From Codonopsis lanceolata (taxonomy: Eukaryota > Streptophyta > Magnoliopsida > Asterales > Campanulaceae): a stretch of 64,000 bases of DNA. Position numbers and translations under genes: made by a program. The first letter of the stretch is position 1; the number at the start of each line of letters is the position of its first letter. A model generated the notes under the pieces. The model was not told where the DNA came from, did no database searches, and was given only the letters and a program-made list of their open reading frames with translations. The stretch is taken from NCBI GenBank assembly GCA_013146195.2, contig CM028377.1, forward strand, positions 27,758,428-27,822,427. The letters run 5' to 3'. This document shows, piece by piece, positions 48,260-60,400 of the stretch.

Positions 48260-48470
48260 ATGCTTTACCTTTCCTTCCTTTTTCCTTCCTTTTGCTCTTT
48301 CTTTTTTTGCTCTCTCTTTTTCTTTCTTTCTTGCTCTCTTGCTTTGTTTTTTTCTCTGCTTTTTCTTTGCTCTCTTTTTTTTTTTCTTTCTTTGCTTTTT
48401 TTTTTTTTTTTTTTTTCTTCTTTTGCTTCTTTTTTTCTTTTCTTGCTTCTTTTCCTTTTGCTGAAGGCAT
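48260..48470. repeat. T/C-rich low-complexity tract
   Basis: Polypyrimidine run with CTTT and GCTC units. The long frames on both strands here (Phe-rich one way, Lys-rich the other) are artefacts of composition. Confidence 0.8.
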
Positions 48471-48957
48471 TTGCTGGGGATCGGAATGACATATTTTTTT
48501 CTTTTCTGCCTTTCTTGCGGCTAATCTATTGGGGATATGAGCTTCCTTTTCATTTTGATGGATGGCCGTCACTTTTTGTTAACAAAGCTAACTTTGTTAA
48601 CTTTCCGTTAAGATTCCAGGGTCATTTCGCGATTTCAGCAAATTTGAGGTTTTAAGTGCTGAACTTGAACTTTGGAGGGGGGAAGTGAAACTTCCACCCC
48701 TTTATCTTTATCATTGACGGCAGAGAGTGAGTAGTAGCTCACTTCACCCATTTCATCCTTTTTCTTCGTTCTTTCCTTGTTTCTACCATTGCCGACACTT
48801 ATTTTTCTTTCATTTCTTCATCTTTTCTTGATTTTCTTTCGCCAAATCAATTGTTTTGCTTGCTAGTTGGCTTCCTCCTCAAGATCTAGGAAGGGAAAGG
48901 CACCCATACATCCGGAATCTGGCGAAGAATGCCGGGAGCTTCCTCCCCTAAGCTAGA

Positions 48958-51390
48958 ATGTCATCAGATACTAACATTCAAAGGATGATTGGAGCAACAT
49001 ACTCCGAGATCAACATACCCACGTCTCAAATCTTCAGAATCCGACTGTAAGTTTTCTTTTTTCTTAAACCCATTTTGTTGAATTCTCAAATTTTTTCGGA
49101 TTTCTTGCTATTTTGGGGCTTTTGGAGTACACATGTTCTTGATTTTAATGCTTATGCATGCAATATTTATGCTAGAATGATGCAATTTGGCAATTATAAC
49201 ATAGCAAAAATATGAAATTCATGCTATTAAATTTTGCGATGCATACTTATACAATTGGCACTATTTGATTCTGCGATACGTCTTTCATGTAACTGATATA
49301 TTTTGGCTCTACAATGCATGCTCGTGCTACAAATATTTTTAGATAATGCATGATCATGCAGTATACATTTCGGACAAATGCTGCATTTTTTTCAGATACA
49401 TTTTCCTTTTGATACATGCGCATACTGCAAGTATATTTTTCCATATGCAAAATGCAGCAGAAATATTTTCTATTAGATACATGCAATAAAACAACACTGA
49501 TATTTTTCTATAATGCATGTAATAATGCAATATTTAAATTTTCTATTCTTCCCCCCTTTTTTCTTGCTTCTTTGCTTCTTTTTTTTTTTTTATGCAAATG
49601 CAACATATTATTTTCTCTTTAAAAAAAAGCATGCCAAATGCAACATGGATATTTTTCTTTAAATGTGTGGAAAATGCAACATTGATTATTCTTTTATAAA
49701 ATGTCAGTAAACATGCAACATGTATTATTTATATATGCCTCTGCAGGCACAGCTTTTGGTGGAGCACATCGGATTTGGAGTATTCTTGCGAGCTTTTCAC
49801 CCTTTCTGCAGTTATTTAATTACCTATTTTCGAGGTTCTGCGGGAGTATTGGTGGGACACTACCCACACCATCCATTTTAGCTGGGGGCGAGACTACTAT
49901 GACACTCTGTGATTTTGCTGCAATCACATGCATTGCCAGTGGTATTGGCAAGCCTCTGGAGCCGGATTTTACCCTCAGGCATCAACATGACGTGGTCGAG
50001 GACCTCTTGGGCTTCGAGCCAGATTACAAAACTGCTGATGAAATCCGTATTGGTAGCGTAAAAAGTTGGCTAGAGCAACATGCCAGGCAAGTTGATAATA
50101 ATGATGACGAGGCTGTAGCTCGTGTTGCCAGAACTTTTCTATTCTTTTTTCTGGGGATGTCACTTTTTGCCAACTCATCCACCACTTTGCGGGTCTCCCT
50201 CCTGGGATGCCTTCGGGATTTATACCATGTTTCTGATTATGACTGGGGGCAGGCCGGCTTGGCTGAGCATTACGCCTCTATAGATCGGGCCAGTCGCAAC
50301 GATTCTCGAGTTCTTAACGGCTTTGCTCCGGTTTGGGAGGTATTCTCTTTTTTCCTTTTCCTGCTTTTAATATTTTCCAGTATTTTTTTTATTTCTTTTC
50401 TCTCTTTTTTTTGATTGATGATGATTTTTTTCTTGCAGGTCTGGGCCTACTCTGTTTTCATTTTCTCCCCTGGCCCACTGAAGAAGCGCATTCACGAGCC
50501 ACCTTTTCTGGCTGAACTTGTGAATGCAAATCGGGTAGAAGAGGACCGGGATGGTCGCGGCTTGACTGAGGTGATGGTACGGGATAGGATCGCGAGCTCG
50601 AGCTCGGGCACAGTACACTTATCTCTCTGGAGGGATCTGGCTGGACCTTATTTGGTTTCTCTGGAGATGAGTTGTCGCCGTGTCCTGATGGTTTCCATCA
50701 TGGTTGATTCACTATATATGGGCGAGCGGGTCAATCGCCAGCACTTCCTTTACCCCCTGGCTTCAATGACACCACCTACACCACCAGCTTGGGTGATTGT
50801 CCCAGATTTCCTACTGAACAGGTATCAGTACCTGTCGAGACATATTATTCCTCGCGATGATTGCCCCACCATGGCTTATGAAGACTTCCTGATGACAGTG
50901 CTCCATCCTGCCCCTACAACGGCTAGGCATGCATCGGATGTTTCTGGCAGGCCAAGGCCTTCTCTTTTGATTCCTGATGCTCAGCCAGATTATTTCGTCC
51001 CAGCTGAAGATTTCTTCACCTTCCAGTATCATTGTGAATGAAGACTTGTGGAGGAAGCTTTTCCCGATGTCGAGGTCCCAGAGCGATTTCAGATTCCCGA
51101 GCGGGCCCGCGCGGTATACTTTTCTGCTTTTTCTCCTTTTCTTTTTCATATTTGCTGTACAATATTTTTTATTGTCCAGGACTGATATTCCCTTCCTTTT
51201 TTTTCTTTCAGGTTGATGCTTCATCTTATCGAAAGGTGGTGAAGGGCTTTTTGACATCACCAAGCTATACCAGCGACTGCTGGATGAATTTACTTGCCGA
51301 GGGAATGATGTCGTAAGTCGGGCCAGACACCAGGATGATGATGATGATGACGGGGCCGACGGATCAGGTCGTGCTCAGACAAGAGGATGA
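48958..51390 (+). pseudogene. Plant mobile domain (PMD) gene, antisense within the Tat-like element
   Basis: The gene shows four exons by eye. Exon 1 (48958-49046) starts with ATG and ends at GTAAGT, though its phase does not fit exon 2 cleanly. Exon 2 (49747-50339) carries the domain start, an EYWWDTTHTIHF-like stretch in a shifted frame, then GETTMTLCDFAAITC, ARVARTFLFFFLGMSLF and YDWGQAGLAEHYASIDRAS. Exon 3 (50439-51113) begins VWAYSVF, where PMD proteins usually have a Q/V-W-A segment; its phase-0 junction is flanked by GTATTC and TTGCAG. A TGA at 51039 interrupts it. Exon 4 (51212-51390) follows a TTTCTTTCAG acceptor and, after a one-base slip in a T run near 51244, ends in an Asp-rich tail. 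PMD proteins (MAIN family and transposon relatives) act in the nucleus in plants, but function in a retrotransposon is unknown. It is oriented opposite to its host element. Confidence 0.7.
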
Positions 51391-52020
51391 GAATACAGAG
51401 TTGGTGGGACTGGTCCTCGGGTCATGGGCGGAGGCTTGGACATGAGCAGATCTTCACATGCCCATTAGCTTCCATACATGCATTTATTAGTTTTCTGGAT
51501 TTTTGCTATCTTTTTTTTTTCTTTTGTTTTCTTTTGTAACAGACTCTAAATATATTAATGCAATGCAGTTTATTTATTCTATGATGCATGATAAGAAATA
51601 AATATGACTTAATTATTCTTGGGATGTATAAATAAAAGAAACTAGACCATTATCTAAAACAAAGGCACACCGTACTCTGGGATGGGGGCTTCGAGGGATA
51701 CACATTTCGGGTTTTATTGGTGCTATGCGGGGAAAGAGAGGCAGCCACCTCTTCCTGTGTCTTGATGGAATTCTCAGTTGGTGAGGGCTAGTATCTAGCC
51801 TCACTCCTTTTCTTTCTTTTTCGTGAGCGAATAGAGGCGAACAGCGGAGTAGCTGGGGTCGAAAATTGGGATACCAGGCAGTTTCGGGAGACAGTGGGGG
51901 ACCCATGGGCGTGGCGCCCAGGAGGGCTATGGGCAGCGCCCAGCCTTTTCCTGTGCATTTCCTGTTTTGGCCCTATTCATGCACTGTTTTGATATTTCGG
52001 TCGTTTTCTCCGATTTTCAG
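51391..52020 (+). other. Spacer and putative promoter between the two antisense genes
   Basis: 630 bp without a gene. It contains GGGTCGAAAAT (51856-51866) and TATGGGCAGCGCCCA (51928-51942), both also present upstream of the TATA box in the Tat-like LTR on the other strand. Confidence 0.55.
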
Positions 52021-52028
52021 TATAAAAG
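52021..52028 (+). promoter_or_regulatory. TATA box of the second antisense gene
   Basis: TATAAAAG 135 bp before the ATG at 52163, followed by a CT-rich leader (CTTCTCTTCTCTTCTCTTTC, 52059-52078). Confidence 0.6.
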
Positions 52029-52162
52029 TGGACTTGGGGCCGCGTTCACTTCACACTGCTTCTCTTCTCTTCTCTTTCTTCAGACATCAGGCAAATCTAA
52101 GTTCTCTCTGTTTCATCTTTCTTTTTATCAGATCAGATATAAAATTTTGTCTCTTCTCATAA

Positions 52163-53774
52163 ATGGCCGAGCGTACTCATAAAGCCCTGGAGATTGAAAT
52201 ATATGAGACTTCGTTGGATTTCTAGATCCTTTCTTTACGAGAGGATGAATGGGAATGGTTTGACCATGTTTATGGCTTCTGTTGCCTCCTTTCCTAGTGG
52301 GCACTACGTATAAACTGGGATATGCTGAGGGCAGCTTCTAGATTCTGGTCGACGCAAAGTCATCTCTTTAATTTTTCCTTGAATGAGATGTGTCCCACTT
52401 TCGAGGAATTCTGTGCTATGGACCTATGGTGGGAATGCTAACTATCGAGCACATTGTTGTGCCATCTGTACGGAGACGTCCCTTCATGGCGATAAGGGAA
52501 CTGTTTGGCTCGACCCATGCTGGAACTCCAGAATTTTATAATGGAGTTAATTTTGATATGACTGTTCTTCCCCATGCTTATACTAAATATAGGGAAGATC
52601 CAATATATTCACAGCGTCGGTTGGCTGCCCTCTTTCTATGTGTGATGGGAAGATATCTCCTCGTGGGTCAACCCGGATTTATCGATGTGCGGGTTGTTGA
52701 TCTGGTTTTGCAAGCTCGGGAGCATCGGGTGAATATTATCCTAATCATCTTGGCCGAGACTCTGATTGGCCTAGATGCTTATTCGATCGGCGACGAAGTT
52801 TTTCCTTCTGGGAGCCCTATTTCAATCCATATGTGGCTGGAGGAGCACTTTAACTGGGTGATGTCCCCTGAGCTTGTAGGAGGAGTATACATTCCTAGAA
52901 GCTATGGCTTTCGTGGCCATTATCGCCATGATCTGTCTACGGAGCGTGACTGGATAGAATATTTTATGTGCATTGGCTCCATGGAGATAGTCTGGGTGAT
53001 CAGCCACTGGCGGATTCGCCATTTTTTTCTGTTTCTGTTTACTGGAGCTTATGCCTAGGTCATCTTGCTTGGTCTCCAACAAACCTCTTTTTATCTATCG
53101 TATCGAGTCCTCCGTCAGTTTGGTAGGGAACAGATCCTCCTGGACGTGAACCATCCTCTGATAGAAGTTTTGTGGATGGAGAGAGATGTGTGCGATCTCA
53201 TCTGCGACATGTGGGAGATTGATTATCCCCTGCGGGCCTCAGCTTACACTTTTGCTGAAAATATGATGTTGTCCCATGAGTATCTATCATGGGTGCTACT
53301 AGCTGCTGAGGAACATTCCCATGTGATCAGGCACGTGCTGAGGAGGATCCTCTCTAGGCGGGTAACCAGCGGCATAGATCCCGGCTAATGGAGATCGGCG
53401 AGGATCTGGAAAGTTCAGGACCGGTGGTTCCTCAGGTCTTGCAGGAGGAATTTCGGCGAGTACACGGCCTTGGGGGTCAGATGGCACCCGATCCTGATGA
53501 GGCGGGACCTAGTAATGTGCCTCCTAGATTGAGCAATGCGAGTCAATTGAGTAATCCTCGGTGGACTGATGAAGCTGGCCCAAATCAGGCTGGCAGACGG
53601 AGCATTGTTCACAGAGATGATGGTGCCGGCCCAAGTCGCCCTGCTATCCAGGATAATGGTGATGCTGATAACGAGGAGAAGGACACCTCTGAAGGTTCAC
53701 ATGCTGGTGAGGTTGGGGCTTCCTCTGCACCTCGCAGAAGTATCTGGTCTCAGCTAGGACGTCGAACACGTTGA
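52163..53774 (+). pseudogene. DUF7745-like gene, antisense within the Tat-like element
   Basis: ATG at 52163. The first frame has in-frame TAG near 52223 and 52298, then RINWDMLRAASRFW and NEMCPTFEEFC, matching the start of a plant retrotransposon-associated domain (FWD..F.F...E..PT.EEF). A frameshift near 52425 leads to a frame (52390-53388) with RRLAALFLCVMGRYLLV and IILAETLIGLD, one TAG at 53056, and RVLRQFGREQILL. A second shift near 53388 gives a hydrophilic tail rich in Gly, Pro, Asp and Ser that stops at 53774. Full length would be about 535 codons. Related domains occur in plant proteins of unknown function and in Ty3/gypsy elements. PMD is a possible alternative, since that family also uses an RQFG segment near its end. 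Stops at TAG suggest C-to-T decay. Confidence 0.55.
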
Positions 53775-53823
53775 GGGACCGTTTCTAAGCTGCATAGAAA
53801 AGAGGGGGATTTGGGGGGCTATG

Positions 53824-53824
<1 letters not shown>

Positions 53825-53855
<31 letters not shown>
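53825..53855. repeat. (TA)n microsatellite
   Basis: About 15 TA units just after the antisense gene. Confidence 0.95.
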
Positions 53856-53857
<2 letters not shown>

Positions 53858-54126
53858 CACCTATATAGAAATAAATGATAATCTAAATATCTTAGACACC
53901 TATTCCTGAGTTACACCTTATGGATTTTTATATTTTAACGTGTTTTTATTTTGAGCCCTATCGTGGTTTTTCTCTTAGCCAGTCAAAACGAGATGAGCTG
54001 CCTTTCCCTGTCATAAGAAGTCTTTCTTCTTGTGGGCACACATGTCTGATACATGTTTGACCCTTGTTCGCTGGAGATTAGATGCTGGGGATTGATTTCT
54101 CTCTCATTCTCCTGGTTTTTCTTTTG
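53856..54126. other. Non-coding end of the Tat-like segment
   Basis: About 270 bp with no gene; T-rich. Confidence 0.4.
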
Positions 54127-54263
54127 TTTTGCTCTAACTTTTGCCTAGACTGCCATTTCGGGTTTTCAATCTAGCGAGCCCTTATTCTCTTTGCATATAT
54201 CTTTTTTTTCTTTTGCTCTAATTTTTGCCTAGACCGCCCTTTCGGGTTTTCAATCTAGCGAGC
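54127..54263. repeat. Two copies of a 53 bp Tat-type repeat, period 84
   Basis: TTTTGCTCTAA, TTTTGCCTAGAC and TTCGGGTTTTCAATCTAGCG recur at 54127-54179 and 54211-54263. The GCCTAGAC and AATCTAGCG arms can partly pair. The Tat-like sequence ends here. Confidence 0.75.
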
Positions 54264-55858
54264 TGGAGAGGGATGCAGTTGCCAGATATTCATGCATAAT
54301 ATTCTGAATGCCTTCATCTTCAGGGTCATGGGAAGAATGTAGACATGGTATATACAGGAGTAGGAGAAGTAGGCTCTGGGTCTGACTCAGGAGAGACATC
54401 AAGGAAAACAGTCTTCTTCCCAGTAGGCTGCTGAAGAGCTTGAGAAATGATGGCCTGTTGCTTTTTAACCTTTCTGGAGGCCAATTAAGAGGGAGTAAGA
54501 AGAGACTCATCAACTGATATGGATTTTGAGGAGTCAGAAGAGGAGGCCATGGAAGATTCTTCAGCTGTTGCTTCAGCTGACTGATGATCAGAATCATTAG
54601 CTGAAGAGTCATCAGCCAGGGTAGTTCTTTGGGCATTGATGTGGCTAACTGACAAGGGAAGAGTGGAATGTAGAGATAAGTTAGGTAGAATAAGCTGAGG
54701 GGGAACTGTAGATGGAGGAGCAGGTGTATCAGCTAGAGTAGGTTGAAGTTCAAGAGAAGGAACCACAATGTCAGCTAGGATGGTTGAAAGCACAACATCA
54801 GCTGAAGGATCAATTGGAGTAATAGGGGTGGCTGACAAAGGAGTTGGGGCAGGAATGGGAGTATAGATTGGAAGGACTGAAGATGAGGCTACAACTGTTG
54901 ATACAAAAGCGGGTACTGGAATGGATTGCAGGGTAGAAGTGGAGGTGGGTAAAGGTTTAGCTTGGGTAGAAGAGGGTAAAAAGGTTGAAGAAACAACATA
55001 AGGGATAATAGTAGGGGATACTAAGATATGAGCAGAGGGAATAGGTTCAGATATGAGAGGAGCATGTTCACTGGTAAAAGCATCAGGAAAAGTTGTGGTC
55101 ATAGAAGCTCCTCCTTGAATGGAGGCCATCTGTCTGTGGAGTTCAATGTAGGCCTGGTTGGCTGTATTGACAATATCTTATACATATTTATTTGTTGCTC
55201 GCTGTATTCTTGCCATGTTAGTTGGGTCAACTGTTGGTTGTTCCCAGTCCTGATGCAACAAATCATCTTCTGGCAGAGCTGCCTTCCCAACAAGATATGG
55301 GTCATCATGAGGCAGAGCAGGGAGTTGATGGACTTTATTGTATATGGTCCATGCCAAAAAGATAAGCTCATCCTGAACAAAACGATCATTGGACAAGTAG
55401 AATCTATTCCAGAGAAGATGAAGGGGATCAAAGTACTTGCCATAATTGGCCACCAAATCTTCTTGGGTCAGGTTGGGGGTTGCAGGATACAAGACATAAG
55501 GTCTTCGTTTTAGATTGTGATCAATGTATTTTATGGGATTGACTGGGGGTTTTTCATTTTTCTTTTCTTCATGAAAAGAAAGAAGGAATTGGACAAAGTA
55601 TGGTAAGTGAGATATTAGAAAGACCCGGTTTGGAGGAATGGGGACAGGATTGGCTTGATAGTAGGAATGTCGGGGAAGAAATGTAGGATTTCTAATGGGT
55701 GGAAAATATTTGATAGAAGCAGTGTTTGGGGATCGAGAATTTGAGGAGGAGTCGATCGAGGGATCATGGACTTGAGAATATGCAGGGTAGGAGAAAGGAA
55801 CAAAATTACTTGGATTGAGATCAGTATTTCTTATTTGTTTCTTGGATAGAGGTGGCAT
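54264..55858 (-). pseudogene. Unrecognised gene relic with conserved-looking core and Pro/Ser/Thr-rich tail
   Basis: ATG at 55858 opens a 226-codon frame ended by TAA at 55178. The same frame stays open to a TAA at 54485 and beyond it to a shift near 54330, so a protein of roughly 520 residues once existed. Order: basic start (LSKKQIR); a Pro/Tyr/Phe-rich stretch; a core with NYGKYFDPLHLLWNRFYL and DELIFLAWTIYNKVHQLP (residues about 145-185); then about 180 residues dominated by Pro, Ser, Thr and Val; then an Asp/Ser-rich acidic end with SRKVKKQQ. Upstream, a basic RKIRKKR stretch is readable before a TGA. The architecture (folded N-terminal part, then Pro/Ser/Thr-rich tract) resembles the SIRE envelope-like gene, but sequence similarity is not evident. 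I do not recognise the family. Confidence 0.45.
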
Positions 55859-56083
55859 TGAGGGAGAAGGTGCAGGTTGAATAGGCTCGCGTCAATCTCT
55901 CTTCTTACGGATCTTACGGGCACATGAATAGGAGAGATGTCGGTTGGTTGCACTTGGTGACCCGACCATGTCGGTGGTGACCACCTTCATCTTGTTGACC
56001 AACTCGGTGGTGACCAACATCGGTGATTGGCCAATATCGACTAAATCAATTCAATAGTTGGCCGGATTGGTAGAAGTTGCATT
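55859..56083. other. Unassigned sequence before the gap
   Basis: 225 bp with repeated GGTGGTGACCA-like motifs (55975-56010). No gene. Confidence 0.4.
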
Positions 56084-56183
56084 NNNNNNNNNNNNNNNNN
56101 NNNNNNNNNNNNNNNNNNNNNNNNNNNNNNNNNNNNNNNNNNNNNNNNNNNNNNNNNNNNNNNNNNNNNNNNNNNNNNNNNNN
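56084..56183. other. Assembly gap, 100 N
   Basis: Exactly 100 N, the usual placeholder for a gap of unknown size. Sequence resumes in the middle of the LINE. Confidence 0.98.
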
Positions 56184-57104
56184 TCTATTGAGGTTTCAGG
56201 TTTCATCTCTGCTCGATAGGAGGTGTCTTGATTGGTATTATGCTTCATGTTTGCTATATGGACGATCGCTGCCCAGCGCTTTTTGACGATTTGCCTATGA
56301 ACATAGACATGATTTTTAAACAGACATGGTGGGTTTGTGCAATATTATGAGTCTCTTTCAGCCTAAGTCAATATCTTCTCCTGGAGCTTACGCATTCTTC
56401 TGTTACTTGATTTGCCTATCCTAAAGATTAAGCTCAAAAGGGGTATATGGATTTGTTGGAGTGCTCCTCGCTCCCTTTTCAAGCTGAATGTGGACTGCTC
56501 CGCCACGGGCGTATGGTTACGGAGGTGGAATCATTCGTGATTCCAATGGGCATTTTATTTCTGGTTTTCTAAGATCCTATGGCCAAGGCACCAATATCGA
56601 GCTGAATTTATGGCTATTCGGGACGGGCTTTTATTATGCCGAAGCTTCACTAACGCAGTGGTGATTGAACCGATTCTTTCTGCGGTGGTTACGGCTATTA
56701 ATGGCCAGCAGAGTTGTCCCTGGATGTTTACGTATGAAGTGCGCCAATGCCTATCTTTAATGGGAAATTATCGCTTAAAGCACATTTATAGAGAGATGAA
56801 CTTTGTTATGCGGATCGTTAGCTCATGCGCAGCACTGCTTATGATTCCAGTGGAGTTCGCTGGCTTTCATCCTGCCGCCGAGGTCTCGCCGGGGTGCTTC
56901 AACAGATGCGCTAGGTTTATTAAATTTTTAAGTAATATGTGATTTGTTTTGTCCTATCTTTTGATAGCTTTTTGTGTTGTATTTACGTTTTGAGGTAAGG
57001 CCCTTTGTCCCCCCTTCTGGGTTAAATTGGTTGTCTCCCTCATGTTTGTATCTTTTCTCTTAGTTAATAAATTCCCTTAGGTTCCGTCCCATTTCCCCAA
57101 AAAA
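56184..57104 (+). mobile_element. LINE 3' end, second copy
   Basis: Matches 24340-25277: RNase H relic (ATNGQQSCPW-like near 56700, then EMNFV), the same 3' UTR and a six-A tail. More indels than the first copy break the frame. The downstream junction to SIRE sequence (TGAATATCAAGTAG) is identical to the first copy, so this is the same insertion event duplicated. Confidence 0.85.
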
Positions 57105-57139
57105 TGAATATCAAGTAGTAGAGTAGAGAAAGAGCATAC

Positions 57140-57280
57140 CATTGTTGCGATGAGAGAAGAAACAAGAATAATTTGGAAATAGAGAGAAGCGTTCTTGAGA
57201 GAGGGTTTGAATAGAGAGAAATATTTAGACAAAGAGTTTTCATAAAGTTTTGGAAAGGGCGGTTTAAGGTCTATTTAAAG
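57140..57280 (-). promoter_or_regulatory. Putative promoter and ATG exon of envelope-like gene, second copy
   Basis: CTTTAAATAG at 57280-57271, a CT-rich leader and ATG at 57142-57140 followed by GTATGC, as in the first copy. The main exon would lie left of the LINE, in or beyond the gap. Confidence 0.45.
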
Positions 57281-57494
57281 AAAAATTTTAGCGCAAAAGC
57301 GGGAGCTTAAGATATTTTCTAAGTAGAAAGATTTTACGCTTGACCCCCTTTTTGTTTTCGAAAACCTCTTTTAGCTAAAATAGACTAAGTAGAGATACTA
57401 ACCTTTAAGTCTTCCGCTAGAGGGTAAAAGACGTCTTCCGGTAAGTATAAAACTAGGTCTACCGGTATGAAAGAAAAACTATAAGATATTGAGA

Positions 57495-60400
57495 TTAAGC
57501 AGTAGGATCAATCATACCAAGATTTCTCCTTAAATAAGCAAACCTGGTGGCATCTAGTGGCTTTGTGAGTATGTCAGCCAATTGATGTTCAGTTGGAACG
57601 TATTCAGGGCGATGTTACCTTTCTCCAAATGATCTTTGAGGAAGTGATAACGAATGTCAATGTGCTTTGTCTTCGAGTGCATCACCGGATTCTTGGAGAC
57701 TGAAATTGTTGAGGTGTTGTCACACATAATTAGACAATTTGCAGTCTTGATATGGTAGTCCACTAGTTGTTTCTTCATCCATAAAAGGCCGAGAGCAATA
57801 GGCTTGGCGGCAAAGAATATATTCCTCCACCACGTGTGGTGGAGTTTGCAACTGATCCTTGTTTCTTGCAAGACCATGAGACAAGTCTATTTTCAAGAAA
57901 TTGACAAGTCCCACTGGTGCTTCTTCTGCTCACTTTGCAGGCTGCATAATTTGCATATGAGTATCCAACTAGACCGAAGTTTTTGCGTTTGGAATACCAG
58001 ATACCTAGATTTGTAGTTGTTGAAACATATCTGATGATACGTTTGGCAGCAAGCAAATGTGATTCCTTTAGATCTGCCTGAAATCTTGCACATACACAAA
58101 CGACAAATATAATGTCAGGTCTACTGGCAGTAAGGTAAAGAAGTGAACCTATGATTCCTCGGTATTTGGTCATGTTCTCTTGCTTTCCCTTCTCATCTTT
58201 ATCAACATGGCAGTCGGTAAACATTGAAGTCTCAAATCCTTTTGTTGAATCAAGACCAAATTTCTTGATGAGTTCCTTTGCATATTTGGTTTGGCTGATG
58301 AAGATTTCGTCGAAAGTATGTTGTATCTGCAGTCCTAGAAAGTATGTAAGTTCTCCCATCATACTCATCTCGAACTTGCTTTTCATTACCTTCTCGAATC
58401 TCTTGCACAGGCTTTGGTTAGTTGATCGAAAGATGATGTCGTCCACATAGATTTGTACCAGAAGAGAATGACCTTTGTGCTTGAGGATGAACATAGTTGT
58501 GTCTATTCTTCCTCTTCACGAATCCTTGCTTTAGGCCATAGAGAGCTTTCTTGAGTCGGTAGACATGGTCCGGTTTGTCTTGAATAACAAAACTTGGAGG
58601 TTGTTCAACGTATACCGTTTCTTGAAGATCACCATTCAGAAAGTCACGCTTCACATCCATCTAATAAACTTTGAAGTCCATGAACGAAACATAGGCTACA
58701 AAGAGTCTGATTGCTTCTAATCTAGCAACATGAGCAAATGTTTCATCGAAGTCAATTCCTTTTTCCTGTCGGTAGCCTTGAGCAACCAATCTAGCTTTGT
58801 TTCTGGTGACGTTCACATCTTCATCTCTTTTGTTCCTGTAAACCCATTTGGTGCCGATAACTGGATGGTCAGTCGGTCTTTGAACTAAGCTCCACACTTT
58901 GCATCTTTCAAACTGGTTCAGCTCTTATTGCATAGCTTCAATCCAGTAATGATCTACGATAGCTTCATCGATCTTCTTTGGCTCGATTTCAGATACGAAT
59001 GCAAATGCAAACATAGTCTCATTTCGAACTCTATTTCTCGTACGAACTCCTGAGTTGAGATCACCAATGATTTGTGAAATAGGATGATCTCTTGTTTCAA
59101 TAATGGTTGGAGGAAGATCACTTCCGGTGGGTTCTTCCCTTAAGAATTCTGGAGTAGGTTGAGAAGGAGATTCACCAAAATCTGGTTCAGAAGAGATAGG
59201 ATCTTTGAAACTTTCATTTTCTAGTGAACAAGAAGGGTGAGTGATCTGCAAAGGTGTTTGGGGTAAAACGAAAGAGATAGGTTCTGGGTCAACAGAAGTG
59301 TTGGAACTGGTACCGGCAGAGTTGAAATCTACCGGTGAAGGGTTAGCAGAACTTGAAGGGTCTGCAGTTGCAGGATTCTGAAGAGGAGTGGAAATAGATG
59401 TTGTATTTGTACCTGTCTCATCATTATCAGAATCATTAGTAACATTCGGAGCCTTTCTAGGCTCTAACAAGTCATATTCATCAAAAGTAACATGTACATA
59501 TTCTAAAATTTTCAAATGAGTTTTTTACTAAAAATGCGAAATGCTTTTGAATGTTTGGAATAGCCCAGAAAAATTCATTCGCCTGATTTTGCATCAAATT
59601 TTCCTCTATATTCTTTTCCATTATAAAGAATAAAACATTTACAGTCGAAGATTTTAAAAAATCCTATGTTTGGGGCTCTTCCTCTCTATATTTCATATGG
59701 AGTTTTGTTATGAAACTTGTTTACAGGGGATCGTGCAGGTAAAACATGCGAGTTGACGGCTTACGCCTGAAATACTTTGGAAGTTTTGCTACGCCAACAT
59801 AGTTCTTCTTTGCTTCAATCGGTGTTACGTTCTTCCGTTCGGCTACACCATTTTGTTGAGGAGTTCAAGCAATAGAAGTTGTGGCCGATCCCGTGGTCAT
59901 CACGGTATCTTTCTACATTGTTCTTGAATTCGGTGCCATTGTACGATCTTATGTCACTAATGTCTTCAAGCTTTTGGGTTTGAAGTCTTACGAAAAGAAG
60001 CGTGACTAGATCATATGTCTCATCTTTTCGAAGTCATTGTTTCGATCCAAGTGAACCTAGAGTAGTTGTCAACTACTACAAGTGTGTACTTGTCTCTGAA
60101 ATCTTGGCGTAGTGATAGGTCCAAAGAGATCCATATGCAGAAGTTGAAGAGGTTTGTTTGTTGACATGACAGACTTTCTTTTGAAGGAAGACTTGGAAAG
60201 TTTTCCTAATTGGCAAGCTTTACAACTTACGTCATGGTCGGCGGACGTAGGTAGACCTTTGACAAGCCCATCTTTGGAGAGCTTGGAGAGGTGCTTGAAG
60301 TTGAGGTGACTTAGGCGGCTTGTGCCATAGCCAAGCGTTGTCACGAGCGTTGTTAGCAACTAGGCAAAGTGGAGAATCTCCCTAGAAGATTTAAGTCCAC

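Noticed and set aside
48222..48655. Lys-rich and Phe-rich frames over 100 codons
   Set aside because: Low-complexity polypyrimidine tract read on both strands.
55028..55513. 161-codon plus-strand frame
   Set aside because: It is antisense to the longer minus-strand relic at 54264-55858, which has the better composition and layout.
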